In this document: in pieces, positions 26,080 through 37,642 of the stretch
How the letters are laid out: the number at the start of each line of letters is the position of its first letter
How positions within the stretch are numbered: the stretch's first letter is position 1
Source: Silene conica
Taxonomy: Eukaryota; Streptophyta; Magnoliopsida; Caryophyllales; Caryophyllaceae
DNA length: 64,000 nucleotides
Direction: 5' to 3'
Assembly (NCBI GenBank): GCA_029255685.2
Contig: CM055312.2
Coordinates: 3,868,649-3,932,648, forward strand
The notes under the pieces: generated by a model
Seen by the model: the letters and a program-made list of their open reading frames with translations, nothing else
What the model was told of the DNA's origin: nothing
Database searches by the model: none
Position numbers and translations under genes: made by a program

Positions 26080-26454
26080 TAGGTTAAAGGTTGTACAATG
26101 TGGGGTGTAAATGTGTAATATAGTGCTTCATAATTAATCATTTGAAAAACATAAGAGACTTATATTCATATTTAATCAATCTGTTTTTTTTCTCATCGGT
26201 TAGAACAAGTTAAGTTATGTGTATCATGTAATTTAACACTTAACATTATTATACATCATGTAATATCAGTGTAATTTGGTTAAAACTTTATTCTTAAAAT
26301 AACTATAAAACAACTATGTTTTCTATATAGTTGATGAATAATTTATTTACTCTTTTTTAATGCCACTTTTTTTTAATATCAGTGTTAAAATTACACTTTT
26401 TAATAACAATATTAAAATTATTAACCCGTGCAATTTGCACGGGTTTAAAACTAG
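24712..26454 (+). mobile_element. AT-rich region ending in another Helitron 3' terminus
   Basis: A hairpin (ACCCGTGCAATTTGCACGGGT, 26424-26443) is followed by TTAAAA and CTAG at 26451-26454, then T. Its hairpin sequence is nearly the same as at 11807-11834, so the two belong to one family. The 5' end was not identified. An AAT microsatellite lies at about 26036-26077. No coding region is seen. Confidence 0.5.
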
Positions 26455-27035
26455 TTTAAATTAAAATCGGATTAGCCATTGCAAAAAAAGAAAAGAGGTG
26501 GGGTGGTTTGGAGATGGAGTTGATACTCGCACAGATTTATCATATTTTTGAAGTTTTTTTTTGCTAAACTGGGTCGAAAACTAAATTATTTATTGAAATA
26601 GTGCGGATTTTAAATTATTTATCGAAAATGGGTTTACGTCATTAATTCTGAATTTTTAATTTTTCTCTAAAATTTGAGACTTGTCGCTGTCCCACACAGC
26701 GACATGTTGCTTGCAGATTTCGAGATTTGATGAGTTACCTTAATCATGTCCGTTCTCCTTACTCCGACCACCAAATAATGAAATACGGCCACAAATATCA
26801 TCTCCTCACTTCACTTAACGTATTCGGATTGTTGTTTGAGCTATTTTCGCCATCGTTTGCGCAAAAAAAACCCGTTATATCGCCATTCACAAACAATTTC
26901 GGTTTGAAAATCTATTTATAAGGCCAAAGCTTATATACAAATAAGCTTCTTCTCAATCAGGTCAGGACCTTTTTCGTAACCTTGGATGAGAGTGGTCTAA
27001 CTCCCTAAATTTATGACTACCCTAACTCCTTAAGT
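26455..27035. other. Intergenic DNA, no gene seen
   Basis: No convincing gene. A short plus-strand open frame at 26727-26921 has no recognisable homology and looks like chance. Confidence 0.4.
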
Positions 27036-27705
27036 ACGCGTTTGGTTCACGTGAAAAAGGTATGAAATATAAGTTTAGAATGAGCTAAACTTATACCATG
27101 TGTTTGGTTGACAAATATAAGGATTTCATACTCATACCTCAAACCACCCATGAGGTATGAGTTTCTCATATTCAAGATGGGGTTGATATGAGATTATCAC
27201 CATGAGAATGAAATTAAAATAAGTCAAAATGTTAAACATGAATAACAGCACGATGTAAATCAAATCTGATCTTCTATACATTTGTTTGACTAAATTTTTA
27301 TTTTCATGATTTTATAATACTAAAATTTTCAATTTCAATTTTTTTTTTATCGATTATCTCTTTTAATTAAATCTCAAACTCATACCACCCAGAATTGAAA
27401 CAAACACATGAGTTTGTTTGGTTACCCATTAAAATCATGGAAGGTTGAACTTCCTGGGAAGTGTAAAATCATGTTGTTGTTTGGTTGCCAATATCATAGG
27501 AAATAGAACTTCCCACATGAATTACTTCCTCCATTATGTGGGAAGTTACTCACCAAGTCCCCATTGGTCAATAGAACTTCTCGCATGAATTAACTTCCCA
27601 TATGCGAACCAAACACTTTTTGCGAATTCACATGAATTGGAAATTCATGTGATCTTGAAGTTCCCGGGAATTTTAATTCCCCTATGTCAACCAAACAAGC
27701 CCATA
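27036..27705. mobile_element. Two adjacent MITE-like elements with GTTTGGTT ends
   Basis: The left unit, about 27036-27409, starts GCGTTTGGTTCACGTG and ends AATTGAAACAAACACATGA. The right unit, about 27410-27705, starts GTTTGTTTGGTTACCCATTA and ends ATGTCAACCAAACAAGCCCAT. Both show inverted GTTTGGTT termini and internal inverted motifs (TTCATGTG, AACTTCCC). Exact ends and target duplications are not certain. No coding capacity. Confidence 0.45.
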
Positions 27706-29000
27706 ATATGAAGAATAAGTTTCAACCCCATATTATCCTGATATGATTCGTGATTCCAAACCGATACCATGTTTGAACCCAACTCAATGTGTAGTGTATT
27801 TCTCGCTAAACTTTGGCTTACCTTTAGATGATTAGCTGGGCTGACATAAATTGCCATTTGAGCTAGCAACATAAAAACAATTGGGCCTGGTCTTCGGCCT
27901 AGTAGGCTGGTTATTCAGCCAAGACTCAAACTCATGCCATGACTTGAAACTGCATATCACGAGTTCACAACTTATATACAACCGTTTTATAGCATATGTT
28001 ATTATCAATATAAATACAAAAAAATTTAAAGTATTCTCATGCATCCACGTCAATATATATAATATTTTTTTTTTTTACAAAAACTGTGGGACTCGCAACA
28101 AATAATATAAAGTTAATTACTAAAACCCTCTATGTTTACGTCTATATTTTGTACAGAATATTAATAAATAACGAATAATAATAAACAATTTAAAGGGAAA
28201 TAATTCAGTTCATATTTTAACTACAATAATACATCACAATAAATTATACCAATTGGTTAAAATCCCCCTAAATTTTAAATTAAAATAATAAATTAAGATA
28301 GCAATAAAAGTAAAATACAAAAAATTTCACCAATTGATAAAAATCAATGTTGTTACAAAGTCGCAGTATTTGACTAAAGTTATTAGATAATAAACTATCA
28401 ATTTTCCAACAAATTTAAATACTAAAATATTAAATGCAACTATAAATTGACTGTAAATGAAAAATATTAGAATTTCAGTTTTTAAAGAATAAAAAAATAA
28501 GCTATTAAGTAAGTCATGAATATATTTAGTCAGATATAATTTTTTGTGTATTAAATCATTATTGATATTAAATATAATAACTAATGTAGTCTATCATGAA
28601 ATTTTTCAATATTGGGACCAATATTTAGACTGTTTTAGTTAATTTTATAACTATGTTCCTTGAATCGCATGGTAAATCTTTAAAATTTTGATAATTGTTT
28701 TTATTTTATAGCGAAATTTACATTTTTAGATATTTATGATTTTCCTTAACTTGGACTTAAGATGCCATATATATAGACCTGTCAAATGGGTCAAACAGTC
28801 GAGTTACGGGTCGGGTAGTTTCGAGTTTGGGTAAATACAGGTTGGGTGTATTTTAGGTCAGGTAAAATACGGGTCAAATCTATACGGGTTTCAGGTCGGG
28901 TTCGGGTAAACAAACGGTTCAATCAACATATTTTTCTTACATTTTTTATAACTTCTTTTTTATCGTAATTCATACCATTTATATGTTTTTTGTCCTCTTG
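27706..29000. other. AT-rich intergenic DNA, no gene seen
   Basis: No gene or complete element found. 28785-28920 is rich in GGGTCGGGTTCGGGT-type motifs, similar to 11210-11550. The rest is AT-rich. Confidence 0.45.
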
Positions 29001-29079
29001 CTCGTCTTAGTCAACTTAATTGCCAACATTCTCGCCATCACCACCAATATCACCATCGTGATCGTCCTCAAAGAAGATA

Positions 29080-29500
29080 ACAATGATGACGTGACATGTG
29101 ACCTGAAGTGATGAGGTGGTAGTGTTGATGCGGAGCGCGGTTCAGTTCGACGTAATATGGTGAAAGTGACGGTATGACACAGTGTAATACCCCTCGTTTG
29201 TGTATGCTGAGTTGTGAACCAACTTCGAGGTGATGATGTGGCGAGTTGTCCTAGATGATGAGGTGGTGATAATGATGTGGAATGAGGTAAAATTGGCAGT
29301 GTGACACACATTTGGAGGTGATGATGTGGCATGTGGTCCATCGAAATGATGAGGTGACAGTGCTAATGTACGTGAATTGTCATTTGACGTACTATTGTGA
29401 AAGTGACGGCGTGACACACACTTCGATTTGATGATGTGGCATGTGGTATGAGGTGATGAGTTGGCGATGCTGACGTGAAAAGTGATATATTGTGTATATG
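29080..29500. repeat. Degenerate tandem repeat (GATGATGTGGCATGTGGT units)
   Basis: Units containing GATGATGTGGCATGTGGT or GATGAGGTGGTG, interspersed with GTGACACAC and AAAGTGACGG, recur about every 40-120 bases from 29085 to 29490. Long open frames on the minus strand here are by-products of the repeat's base composition. No protein family is recognised. Confidence 0.5.
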
Positions 29501-29774
29501 TCATTGTGTATTTTAAAAATGATATATTGTCTTGACCTAACAATCAACCCGCTGTGGGTCAGGTTTTGACCCGCTGTGGGTCAAGGCACTAGCACAGTAC
29601 GCTGAATACACTTAATGATATAAGAGCGATTTCGTCCGTATCAGCCTATCAGGTACAAAGGTTAAGGTACTACACTACTCCACAAGTTGCTAACATCTAG
29701 CTACAATTTCATTGTATAAACTAACCCTAATAAGAAAATAAACAAATCCTATTATAAAATCGTCTTATAAGTTA

Positions 29775-30047
29775 CTTCCTCCATTCATATTCAAACTACA
29801 CTTATTCATTTTAATCAATTTCATATCTAAACTACACATTTCCTAATAAAGCCAATAAAATTACTAAAGTATCCTTATGAACATCAATTATTTACACTAA
29901 ATGTCATCAAATGACCTACCATTACTCCACCATAAACAATAAAAAAAGCAAGCTATGCATTTTCCATTGTACTTTCAATCATATTTCAATAATTCTTAAA
30001 ATTTGTGAAAAAAAACAAAAATACAATATGGATTTGAATGGAGGAAG
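29775..30047. mobile_element. Stowaway-type MITE
   Basis: The element starts CTTCCTCCATTCATATTCAA and ends GGATTTGAATGGAGGAAG, a good terminal inverted repeat. It is flanked by TA at 29773-29774 and 30048-30049. It is 273 bp long and non-coding. Confidence 0.8.
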
Positions 30048-30574
30048 TATAACAGAATGGAAAATGTCGTCAAGGCCGACCCAACAGCCAACTACACCCA
30101 CCGTGGCCCAAGGTAGGCAAGTAGTGGCATGCAACGTTTTTCACAGACAGGGAAGAAACACTAAAAAAAATACATGGATGTAACAATTCATGAAATGAAA
30201 GAAAGAGCAAAATAGTAAAAGAAAGCTGACACAAAAAGACGAGATTGTGAGATTAATAAGTTTAAGTTTATGATCAGAGAAAGGTGAATAATGTGAGCAT
30301 ACATATTCTGGTTGCTCCCTAAACAAGCTTCAAACATGTATGGATCATCATGATGATGATCAAAATAATAAAGAAAAAGCTGCCATTTTCCCTTACATTA
30401 AAACAGTCTTAAAGATACTGCTACTACTACTACTTGCATTTCTACATTCTACCTTCTTGGGATCGCCATTTTTCTCTTCTTTTTTTTATTCCCTTTTCTT
30501 TTTTATTAAAGCTCATACCTTCATACTCCTACTTTAGTACGGAGTACATGTCTTTTTCATTTAAAACCGTCTGC

Positions 30575-30770
30575 CGTTAGCCAAGTAGTGTGAGTTTAGT
30601 GGTAGGTGGGTTAAACCTTAAAATTTGTAGAAAGGTAGGAGTTGAGATGTCTTAGATTCGAATACAAGTTAGGGCGATGACCACTGCAGTCCAAAAAGGG
30701 TGATTTACATGATCCATGTGGTGTTGCGGGAATGCATGAGCTCATGGGGATTCAACCCCCTCGTCATCAA
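30575..30770 (+). mobile_element. Probable SINE, older copy
   Basis: The order of motifs matches the SINE at 52973-53191: a GTTTAGTGGTAGGTGGGTTAA region resembling an A box, GGTAGGAGTTGAGATGTC, AGATTCGAATAC resembling a B box, TTTACATGATCCATGTGGTG, then TTCAACCCCCTCGTCATC and a short A run. The two are clearly diverged. No target duplication was found here. Confidence 0.5.
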
Positions 30771-30935
30771 AAAATATGATTTTTACGTTCGTTTAAAATA
30801 ACATAGAGTAAAAGAATGTTCTGAGAGATCTTAACTTAATTAAGATGGTCAATAATTATTTTGCTTAAGAGATCCTGTCACCCGAATGGGGCATTTAAAC
30901 GTAAAAGGTGGGTAATATATATAATGCACAAATTA

Positions 30936-31666
30936 GGGGGCGTTTAGTTAGAGAAAGGGAAAGAGAAAGGAAAGGGTAAGAGGGGGAAAAGAAAATGATT
31001 ACCTAAAACTTAATTGGTTGTTTGGTTACTCTAAGAAATAGAACTAATGGTCCACTCACACTCACTCCTACCACTAACACACACCACCACAAACAACCAC
31101 TTATCTAGTGGCAGCAGTGATGGTGTGGAGGTGTCATGGCGGCAGTGGTGGTGGTGGAGGTGTCATGGCGGTGGTGGGGTGTCATGAGCGGTTGTGGTGG
31201 TGGTGATGGCGGTGGTGGTGATGGCGGTGGTCACGACGGTGATGGTGGTGTGGTATCATGGAGGTGATTGTGGTAAGGGTGTCACGACGGTGGTGGTGGT
31301 GGTGGGGTGTTATGACGGTGGTGGTGGTGGTGGTAGTGGTGGGGGTGGGGGGTGGCAGTGGCGTCATGGTGGTGGTCACGACGGTGATGGTAGTGGAGTG
31401 TCTTGGCAGTGATAGTGGTGGTGGCGTCATGGTGGTGGTTTGGTGGTGGCTATTGTGGTGGTAGTTGTAAGTGAAAAAAGTGGTTGAAGGGAAACAAGGG
31501 TAATTAAATCTCATACCCTTGGCGGGTGGGGGTAAGGAATTAAATGGGTTGAGGGGTAAGGAAAGGAGTTTCATTCCCTTCGTTTGTGTCAAACAAACAC
31601 CAATATAGGGAATAAGTAACTTTGTTTTCCTTTCCCTTTTTTATAGACCCCAAACCAAACGCTCCC
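30936..31666. mobile_element. MITE carrying a GTG/GGT minisatellite
   Basis: The 731-bp element starts GGGGGCGTTTAGTTAGAG and its right end reversed reads GGGAGCGTTTGGTTTGGG. It is flanked by TTA at 30933-30935 and 31667-31669. The middle, 31105-31465, is a GTGGTGGTGGTCATGGCG-type minisatellite. This yields long open frames on both strands (Gly/Val-rich on plus, Pro/Thr/His-rich on minus) that I take as non-coding. A related copy in the opposite orientation lies at about 47500-47985. Confidence 0.7.
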
Positions 31667-31669
31667 TTA

Positions 31670-32188
31670 ATCTCTTTTATTTATACCATGCGCTAAAATT
31701 TTATTTATACGTTTTAGGAGGCTACAACAACTCGAATTTTTGGATCATCATGCTCTAATAGACTGATAGAGAAAATCTTTTCAATTCATAATCTCAAGGC
31801 CATGTGATGGGTAAATTCCAATTAATGATTCTCAAAGTCTAGCCGTCTAACTTATAAGTATATTTATTTGGTTATCATGTATGTAGGTTGATTGCTTTAA
31901 ACATAATTGTGTCATTCGTTTTTAAGTTTGAGTTAGATAAATTGTTCACTAATTGATTAATTGAAACTCTTGTAAAGCAAGTGACACGGACAATCTAGCC
32001 GTTAACGTTATTATTCCTTCAAAATAACTAAAAGGGTGATTAGCCTTTTTTTTCCTTGTTAAATTTTGACATGAATATTAGGTTATCTGATATTAATCCA
32101 CTCGAAGACTCTATTTCAATCCTTTAGGTCATCAGAAACCAGTTTGACAAATTATATTTTCGAGTGACATTATAACCATCTAAAATTA
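31670..32188. other. Intergenic DNA, no gene seen
   Basis: AT-rich sequence with no recognisable gene or element. Confidence 0.4.
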
Positions 32189-32377
32189 CACAAATTCTCA
32201 TTTGTGACGGCGGTATCCGTCACAAGCTTGTAACTTATACCATTTCTTCTCACAAAATACTCACTTTTTCTCTCTCTTGACACTATTCATGTGATCCCCT
32301 TTCTCCACTAACTCATTTTGTATCCATTTTATCTCACAAAATATCCGTCACAAATGGTGACCCGTCACAAGCAAGAC
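32189..32377 (-). mobile_element. 189-bp MITE of the GTCTTGCTTG...GAATTTGTG family
   Basis: This is a reverse-orientation copy of the MITE at 21900 and 61934. It starts CACAAATTCTCATTTGTGACGG and ends CCCGTCACAAGCAAGAC. TTA flanks both sides (32186-32188 and 32378-32380). The right-hand TTA is also the left target base triplet of the next element. Confidence 0.8.
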
Positions 32378-33044
32378 TTAGGCCATGTTCTTTTGGACTT
32401 AAAGTCACTTAACTTAAGTTCACTTCAGTTCCTATAAGTTCAGTTCAGTTCAGTTCAGTTCCTATAAGTTCAGTTCAGTTCCTATAAGTTCAGTTCAGTT
32501 CAGATCCTATAAGTTCAGTTCAGTTCAGTTCCTATAAGTTCAGTTCAGTTCCTATAAGTTCAGTTCAGTTCAGTTCAGTTCCTATAAGTTCAGTTCAGTT
32601 CAGTTCCTATAAGTTCAGTTCAGTTCAGTTCATATAAACTCAATTAAGAAAAGTTATATACGGATATTATTTTTAACAACCGATACAAACATTTCGCTTT
32701 AATTATTCGATACACGTCATCTATAAAAAAAACAACTCATTAATAATTTACTCGTCTTTTACTCTCTAATTAATGTCAAACTATAATCCTCATTAATGCC
32801 AAAAAACAACAATTCTCACCCTCACCAATTGTCACTCTCCCATTAATCAGTTTCTTCATCATCATTGTTAGAGAAAATAAATGGTTAGAGAAAATTGTGA
32901 TAGTGAATTATTTTTATCGTAATGTAATTGGAGTATAATATATGAACTATGAACAAACCATTATATATAAAGTTGAAAATATTTTAAACTACCTTGTGTT
33001 TTAGACTAATATTTTTATCATTGTCATCTATTGGATAATAATAA

Positions 33045-33350
33045 GGCCCTGTTCTTTTGGACTGAAACTGAACTGAACTGAACTTATAGGATCTGAACTG
33101 AACTTATAGGAACTGAACTGAACTGAACTTATTGGAACTGAACTGAACTGAACTTATTGGAACTGAACTTAACTGAACTTATAGGAACTGAACTGAACTT
33201 ATAGGAACTGAACTGAACTGAACTTATAGGAACTGAACTGAACTGAACTTATAGGATCTGAACTGAACTGAACTTATAAGATATGAACTGAACTCAATTT
33301 ATAAGATTCGAACTTAATTAACTTAATTTAATTTAAGTTAAATATTATTA

Positions 33351-33405
<55 letters not shown>

Positions 33406-34191
33406 CCAAGAGGGCATTGATAAAAAATTGTCTAAAAAACAAGGTAATATAAAATATTCTCCACTTTATATACAATGGTTTGTTCATAGTTCATACATTA
33501 TACTACGATTATATTACGATAAAAAATAATCCACACATTACAAATTTTTTTAACAATTTATTTCAATATTATCATAATCCTCGTCTACTTCATCTTCATT
33601 ATCAATATCACTATCAACAAAGAATTCAAACCTCGCTAAATATTTTTGACTATGTTGCTTTGTACCTTATACACGGTCGTCTTTCGCGTTTATCAAACAT
33701 GCTCGAATCTAATATCGATCATGAATGTCGATAGTTCAAGTATTCTACCATTCCTTCACGCGGGTATGCTTGTATTCGGGCATACGACATCAAGTTGAGT
33801 GTGTGTAAGATCGTTTACTATTAATGAAATAGTAAAAACTTGTACAATTATCAATAATTTGTTCTTGTTTTTTTTTTTTTAAAAAAAGTGTATCGAATAA
33901 TTAAAGCGAAATGTTTTTTTATCGGTGGTTAAAATAGTAGGAACTGAACTGAACTGAACTTATAGGAACTGAACTGAACTTATAGGAACTTAACTTAACT
34001 GAACTGAACTTATAGGAACTGAACTGAACTTATAGGAACTGAACTGAACTGAACTTATAGGATCTGAACTGAACTGAACTTATAGGAACTGAACTGAACT
34101 GAACTTATAGGAACTGAACTGAACTGAACTGAACTTATAGGATCTGAAGTGAACTTAAATTAAGTGACTTGAAGTCCAAAAAAACAGGGCC
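33045..34191 (-). mobile_element. Second copy of the same MITE, inserted in reverse
   Basis: The copy runs from GGCCCTGTTCTTTTGGACT (33045) to GTCCAAAAAAACAGGGCC (34191), with TAA on both sides (33042-33044, 34192-34194). Read on the minus strand it has the same order as the outer copy: the CACTTAATTTAAGTTCACTTCAG-type end, the core with CATTTCGCTTTAATTATTCG (about 33880-33925 on +), a TAA microsatellite at 33340-33405 and the other end. The two cores would form a long hairpin if single-stranded. Open frames here are chance. Confidence 0.75.
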
Positions 34192-34194
<3 letters not shown>

Positions 34195-34263
<69 letters not shown>

Positions 34264-34285
34264 GAATAATAATAATAATAATAAT
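34195..34285. repeat. TAA/CAA microsatellite
   Basis: Tandem TAA units are followed by about ten CAA units and then AAT units again. This is the outer MITE's internal microsatellite, into which the inner copy inserted. Confidence 0.85.
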
Positions 34286-34510
34286 TAACTTAAATTAAAA
34301 TAAAGTTAATTAAGTTCGGATTTTATAAGTTCAGTTCAGATCCTATAAGTTCAGTTCCTATAAGTTCAGTTCAGTTCTTATAAGTTCAGTTCAGTTCCTA
34401 TAAGTTCAGTTCAGTTCAGTTCCTATAAGTTTAGTTCAGTTCAGTTCAGATCCTATAAGTTCAGTTCAGTCCAATTAAGTTCAGTTTCAATCCAAAAGAA
34501 CAGAGCCTTA

Positions 34511-37500
34511 CTACTAAAATTATACAACCGTAAATATACAATGTTCATTTATTTAATTTTGATTATTTATTTAGAAGTGTAGACACGTGTGGAAGGGAGA
34601 CATGTATGAGACATGTTGGGCGTTAGTATTTATAACAAAATTGTCCAACTAGACGATGTCTAAACGGTCCATTATAGTTGGTATCAAGTATTCATGTGAT
34701 TTAGCAATCAATCCAAATAAGCATGCTACCATGAAATCACAAATTCTTGTGACTATCCGTCGTAAATTTGCGACGGGTTATTTATTATGCACCTGACTAG
34801 AGAAAGACAAGATATTTCAGACTTTTTATATTTTATTTTATATACTTATAAGGAAAAATTTGATCTGTTATAAATTTTCAGAGATATATTCATAGCAAGG
34901 AAGACTTGTGACAATGAAATATTGCAATAGTTGATTGTGTGGAGGACCAAAATGATGAAGCCATGCCTTCATTAATTGTATTCTTGTTTGTTGATGGGTA
35001 ATATCAATTAGTTACTAGTCCCTTTTCATGATCGTTTCTCCTTACTTGTTTCTTCTACTAATCCATCCAATCATGTCTTTATTCGCCTTTATATTGCGAA
35101 TCGTTTTCACTTATATAAATAAGTACGGAGTACAAGTCTTATTAATTATAGTCGTTTTTGTCAACCGTGTAATATGAGAGATATAGACGGAGTTAAATTA
35201 AATGTTTATCTAAATCTAAATATTAATTTGGATTCGTGATGAAAATTGTTTCATCGATATCAATACAAAATTATATGATGTTTACTCCTACGTTATTTGA
35301 AGTGTTGAAAATTTAAGTTAGAGTGCGCTTGTTATGATATAAGACTATCGATTGGGTCCAAGGTTATATTAAGGTTTTAGTTGAAATGATTTTATCACAT
35401 GATTTCAAACTGTGGCAGATATGGGAGAGGGAAAGGGTGGGCAACTGCCCTCACACGAACCAAAATATAGTTATACGTATAAGTTAATATCCTTCGTTTG
35501 CAAATATAATGATACTGATGTAGTGGTAAAGGAAGAGGGCTAATAGTGTGTGGACCCATGTTCAACTCCCACATGCTACATTATTTATGTACTCATGTTA
35601 GGTATTCTTCTGTGATTTTTAGTCACGTTAGTACGTAAATAAACGAAAAATAATATCGTAATCATGGTTAGAAAAAATGTTGCCCTCCCGAATCCAAATT
35701 CTTGCATACGGATGCTTAGTTTGTGCATTATCCTCTCTTTAATTAAGCCTAATCAGATAACCGTTAGATATAATTAAACTTTTTTTTTGTCCCGCCTAAA
35801 ATATTTTTGCATGAATTATATTAATACGATGTTAAGGGCATGCTATTATTTTCCGTCCCTCACAAATACGTGTCTCATTTAGTACTGACATTATACTTTT
35901 CCTTAATTAATCAAACATTATCACGTGAAGTGTAATTAAATTGTTGTTGAGGCAGCTAGATTAGTACGTACTATTGATTTTCAAAATTTGAAATTAATTA
36001 TCCAACATATGAACATATATGGCTACTTAGAGATAAACGACGTCTGATGTTGAATTGTTGATGTTCATGCATTATAAATTTATAATAACGATGAATTACG
36101 TCTAGAGTTCATCTCGGATTTAATCACGACTCTATTCAATAATAAACATATGATTATTACCAGATGTCTACACATGAAGTTATAAAACGAATCGCTTGTA
36201 TTATGACATTGAGTTTTAGTTAGAATTTAAATTAATCAATATAAAGAAGGTACTTTTACGACACCTATAAACAACTAAATAATCGAGTACACTTTTCAAG
36301 TTTTCTAATGTGAAGTACACGGTTAATTATGTGGACAAGCTAGATTTAGCGATTTAAAAAATCATATTATTATGTGCCTTAAAATTCTATAATTATCTTA
36401 TTATTACTACGTATTCACATGTTGTGAGTTGTGGGTTGTGGGTTGTAGGTTGTGAGTTGTGAGTTGTGAGTTATGAGCGACTTTATCATGGAACACAAAC
36501 TGAGTCTGAACATCCAACTTTCGTAAATTTGAGATTCAGGTTATCGATAAAGATGGCCTTAAGGAAAAAATGGATAGTTTTGATAAATTGAATTAAGTAT
36601 GATTATTAGGATATTAGGTTCACTAGGTTACGATTAGCTAGGACAACTATTGTTTAGGGTTTATGATAATAGGGTTTATTATGTATACCCCATTACCCCA
36701 TCTATTTGCTTGTAAGAGAACAATAACATCAATAATTCATTCATATGTTATTCTCCCTCTATAATCTTATCAAATATTAAGTTTAAATATCAACCATATC
36801 ACAATTGTTAAAAGTCCACTATAATGAGATATCGATTTTAAGGACACACATAAGGAAAAACGTAATGATATATACATCATACATGTCGAGCAATAATCAG
36901 AATATGGCTAATAGCTCCAAAATAATTTGATTAATGAGAGACCCAAGATGTTCCCTTTGTTAATAACAATAAATAAATGCTATTCAAATCAGAATAAGAC
37001 AAGTAATTAATATGATTTACTGTTTAAATTAGACATAACTTGTCACGAACACACACATATATATCCTAATTTGAGGGCATCATGTACTCGCAAGAAATAG
37101 CCATTTAGAAGTGTTGTTATGTTGCATTCTTGACACTATGTTGTGTCAACAAAGATATGTAGGGTTAATATGTAATAAGGCCTTACATCGGTGGCTATAC
37201 ATGATAATATTCAGGGTGTGAACTTATATCCATATTAATAGTGTAAAGGTAAAAGAGGATCTTTATATAAATAATGTCTATAAAAATATAATAATATGAG
37301 GTTATTATGGAAATAAACTCAAGAGCAAATTCGTAAAGCTTAGGGCAAAGCAGATAATATTGTATTATTATTATAGACACCTAACACATGCAAAACAAAT
37401 GCCCAACAAAACGAGTATCAACAGAGCTCATGTTCGACTTGGGCGCGCTACACATAAGGATGCATCAGGCCAAAGACTTGAAGGGTGCCTTAATGGAGGA

Positions 37501-37642
37501 TGCGATGAGATAGGTCGTCCAAGAGAAGACTATCGATAACAAAGTGGGTTGAGGCTTAATGGAGGTAGCAAAAACGGTTGATGGTATGTCTTAGACTCTT
37601 AGGCGGTCCGGTATCCAATTAATTGGTTATATGGGGAGTACG
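34511..37642. other. AT-rich intergenic DNA, no gene seen
   Basis: Nothing convincing over 3 kb. 34745-34790 holds a fragment with TATCCGTCGTAAATTTGCGACGGG, related to the 190-bp MITE family. 35515-35590 (TGTAGTGGTAAAGG then TGTTCAACTCCC about 35 bases on) looks tRNA-derived and may be an old SINE head. 36422-36476 is a short GTTGTGG/A heptamer array. 37390-37640 is GC-richer and could be a retrotransposon remnant. Confidence 0.45.
36422..36476 (+). repeat. Heptamer array (GTTGTGG/GTTGTGA)
   Basis: About eight tandem 7-base units, GTTGTGA or GTTGTGG with one GTTGTAG. It is not the plant telomere unit TTTAGGG. Function unknown. Confidence 0.7.

Larger units (their letters stand above)
32381..34507 (+). 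mobile_element. TTA-type MITE with GTTCAG minisatellite ends (outer copy)
   Basis: The outer element runs from GGCCATGTTCTTTTGGACT (32381) to TCCAAAAGAACAGAGCC (34507), with TTA on both sides (32378-32380, 34508-34510). Its ends consist of tandem GTTCAGTTCAGTTCCTATAA units. It is interrupted at a TAA run by the inverted copy at 33045-34191. Without that insert it is about 980 bp. The order is: left end (HTTCACTTCAG type), an AT-rich core with ATTTCGCTTTAATTATTCGA, a TAA microsatellite, right end. It is non-coding and PIF/Harbinger-like by target site. Confidence 0.75.

Noticed and set aside
26079-26105. CTAGGTTAAAGGTTGTAC as a further reversed Helitron 3' end
   Set aside because: The start resembles the 9416 terminus but there is no hairpin after it.
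28979-29543. Minus-strand open frames of 120 and 133 codons
   Set aside because: They follow a degenerate GATGATGTGG repeat, are His/Thr/Ser-rich and match no family.
31182-31592. Long Pro/Thr/His-rich and Gly/Val-rich open frames
   Set aside because: Both strands are open because of a GTG minisatellite inside a MITE. No start context, domain or homology supports a gene.
35519-35590. tRNA gene
   Set aside because: A- and B-box-like motifs are present but I could not fold the segment into a cloverleaf. An old SINE head is more likely.
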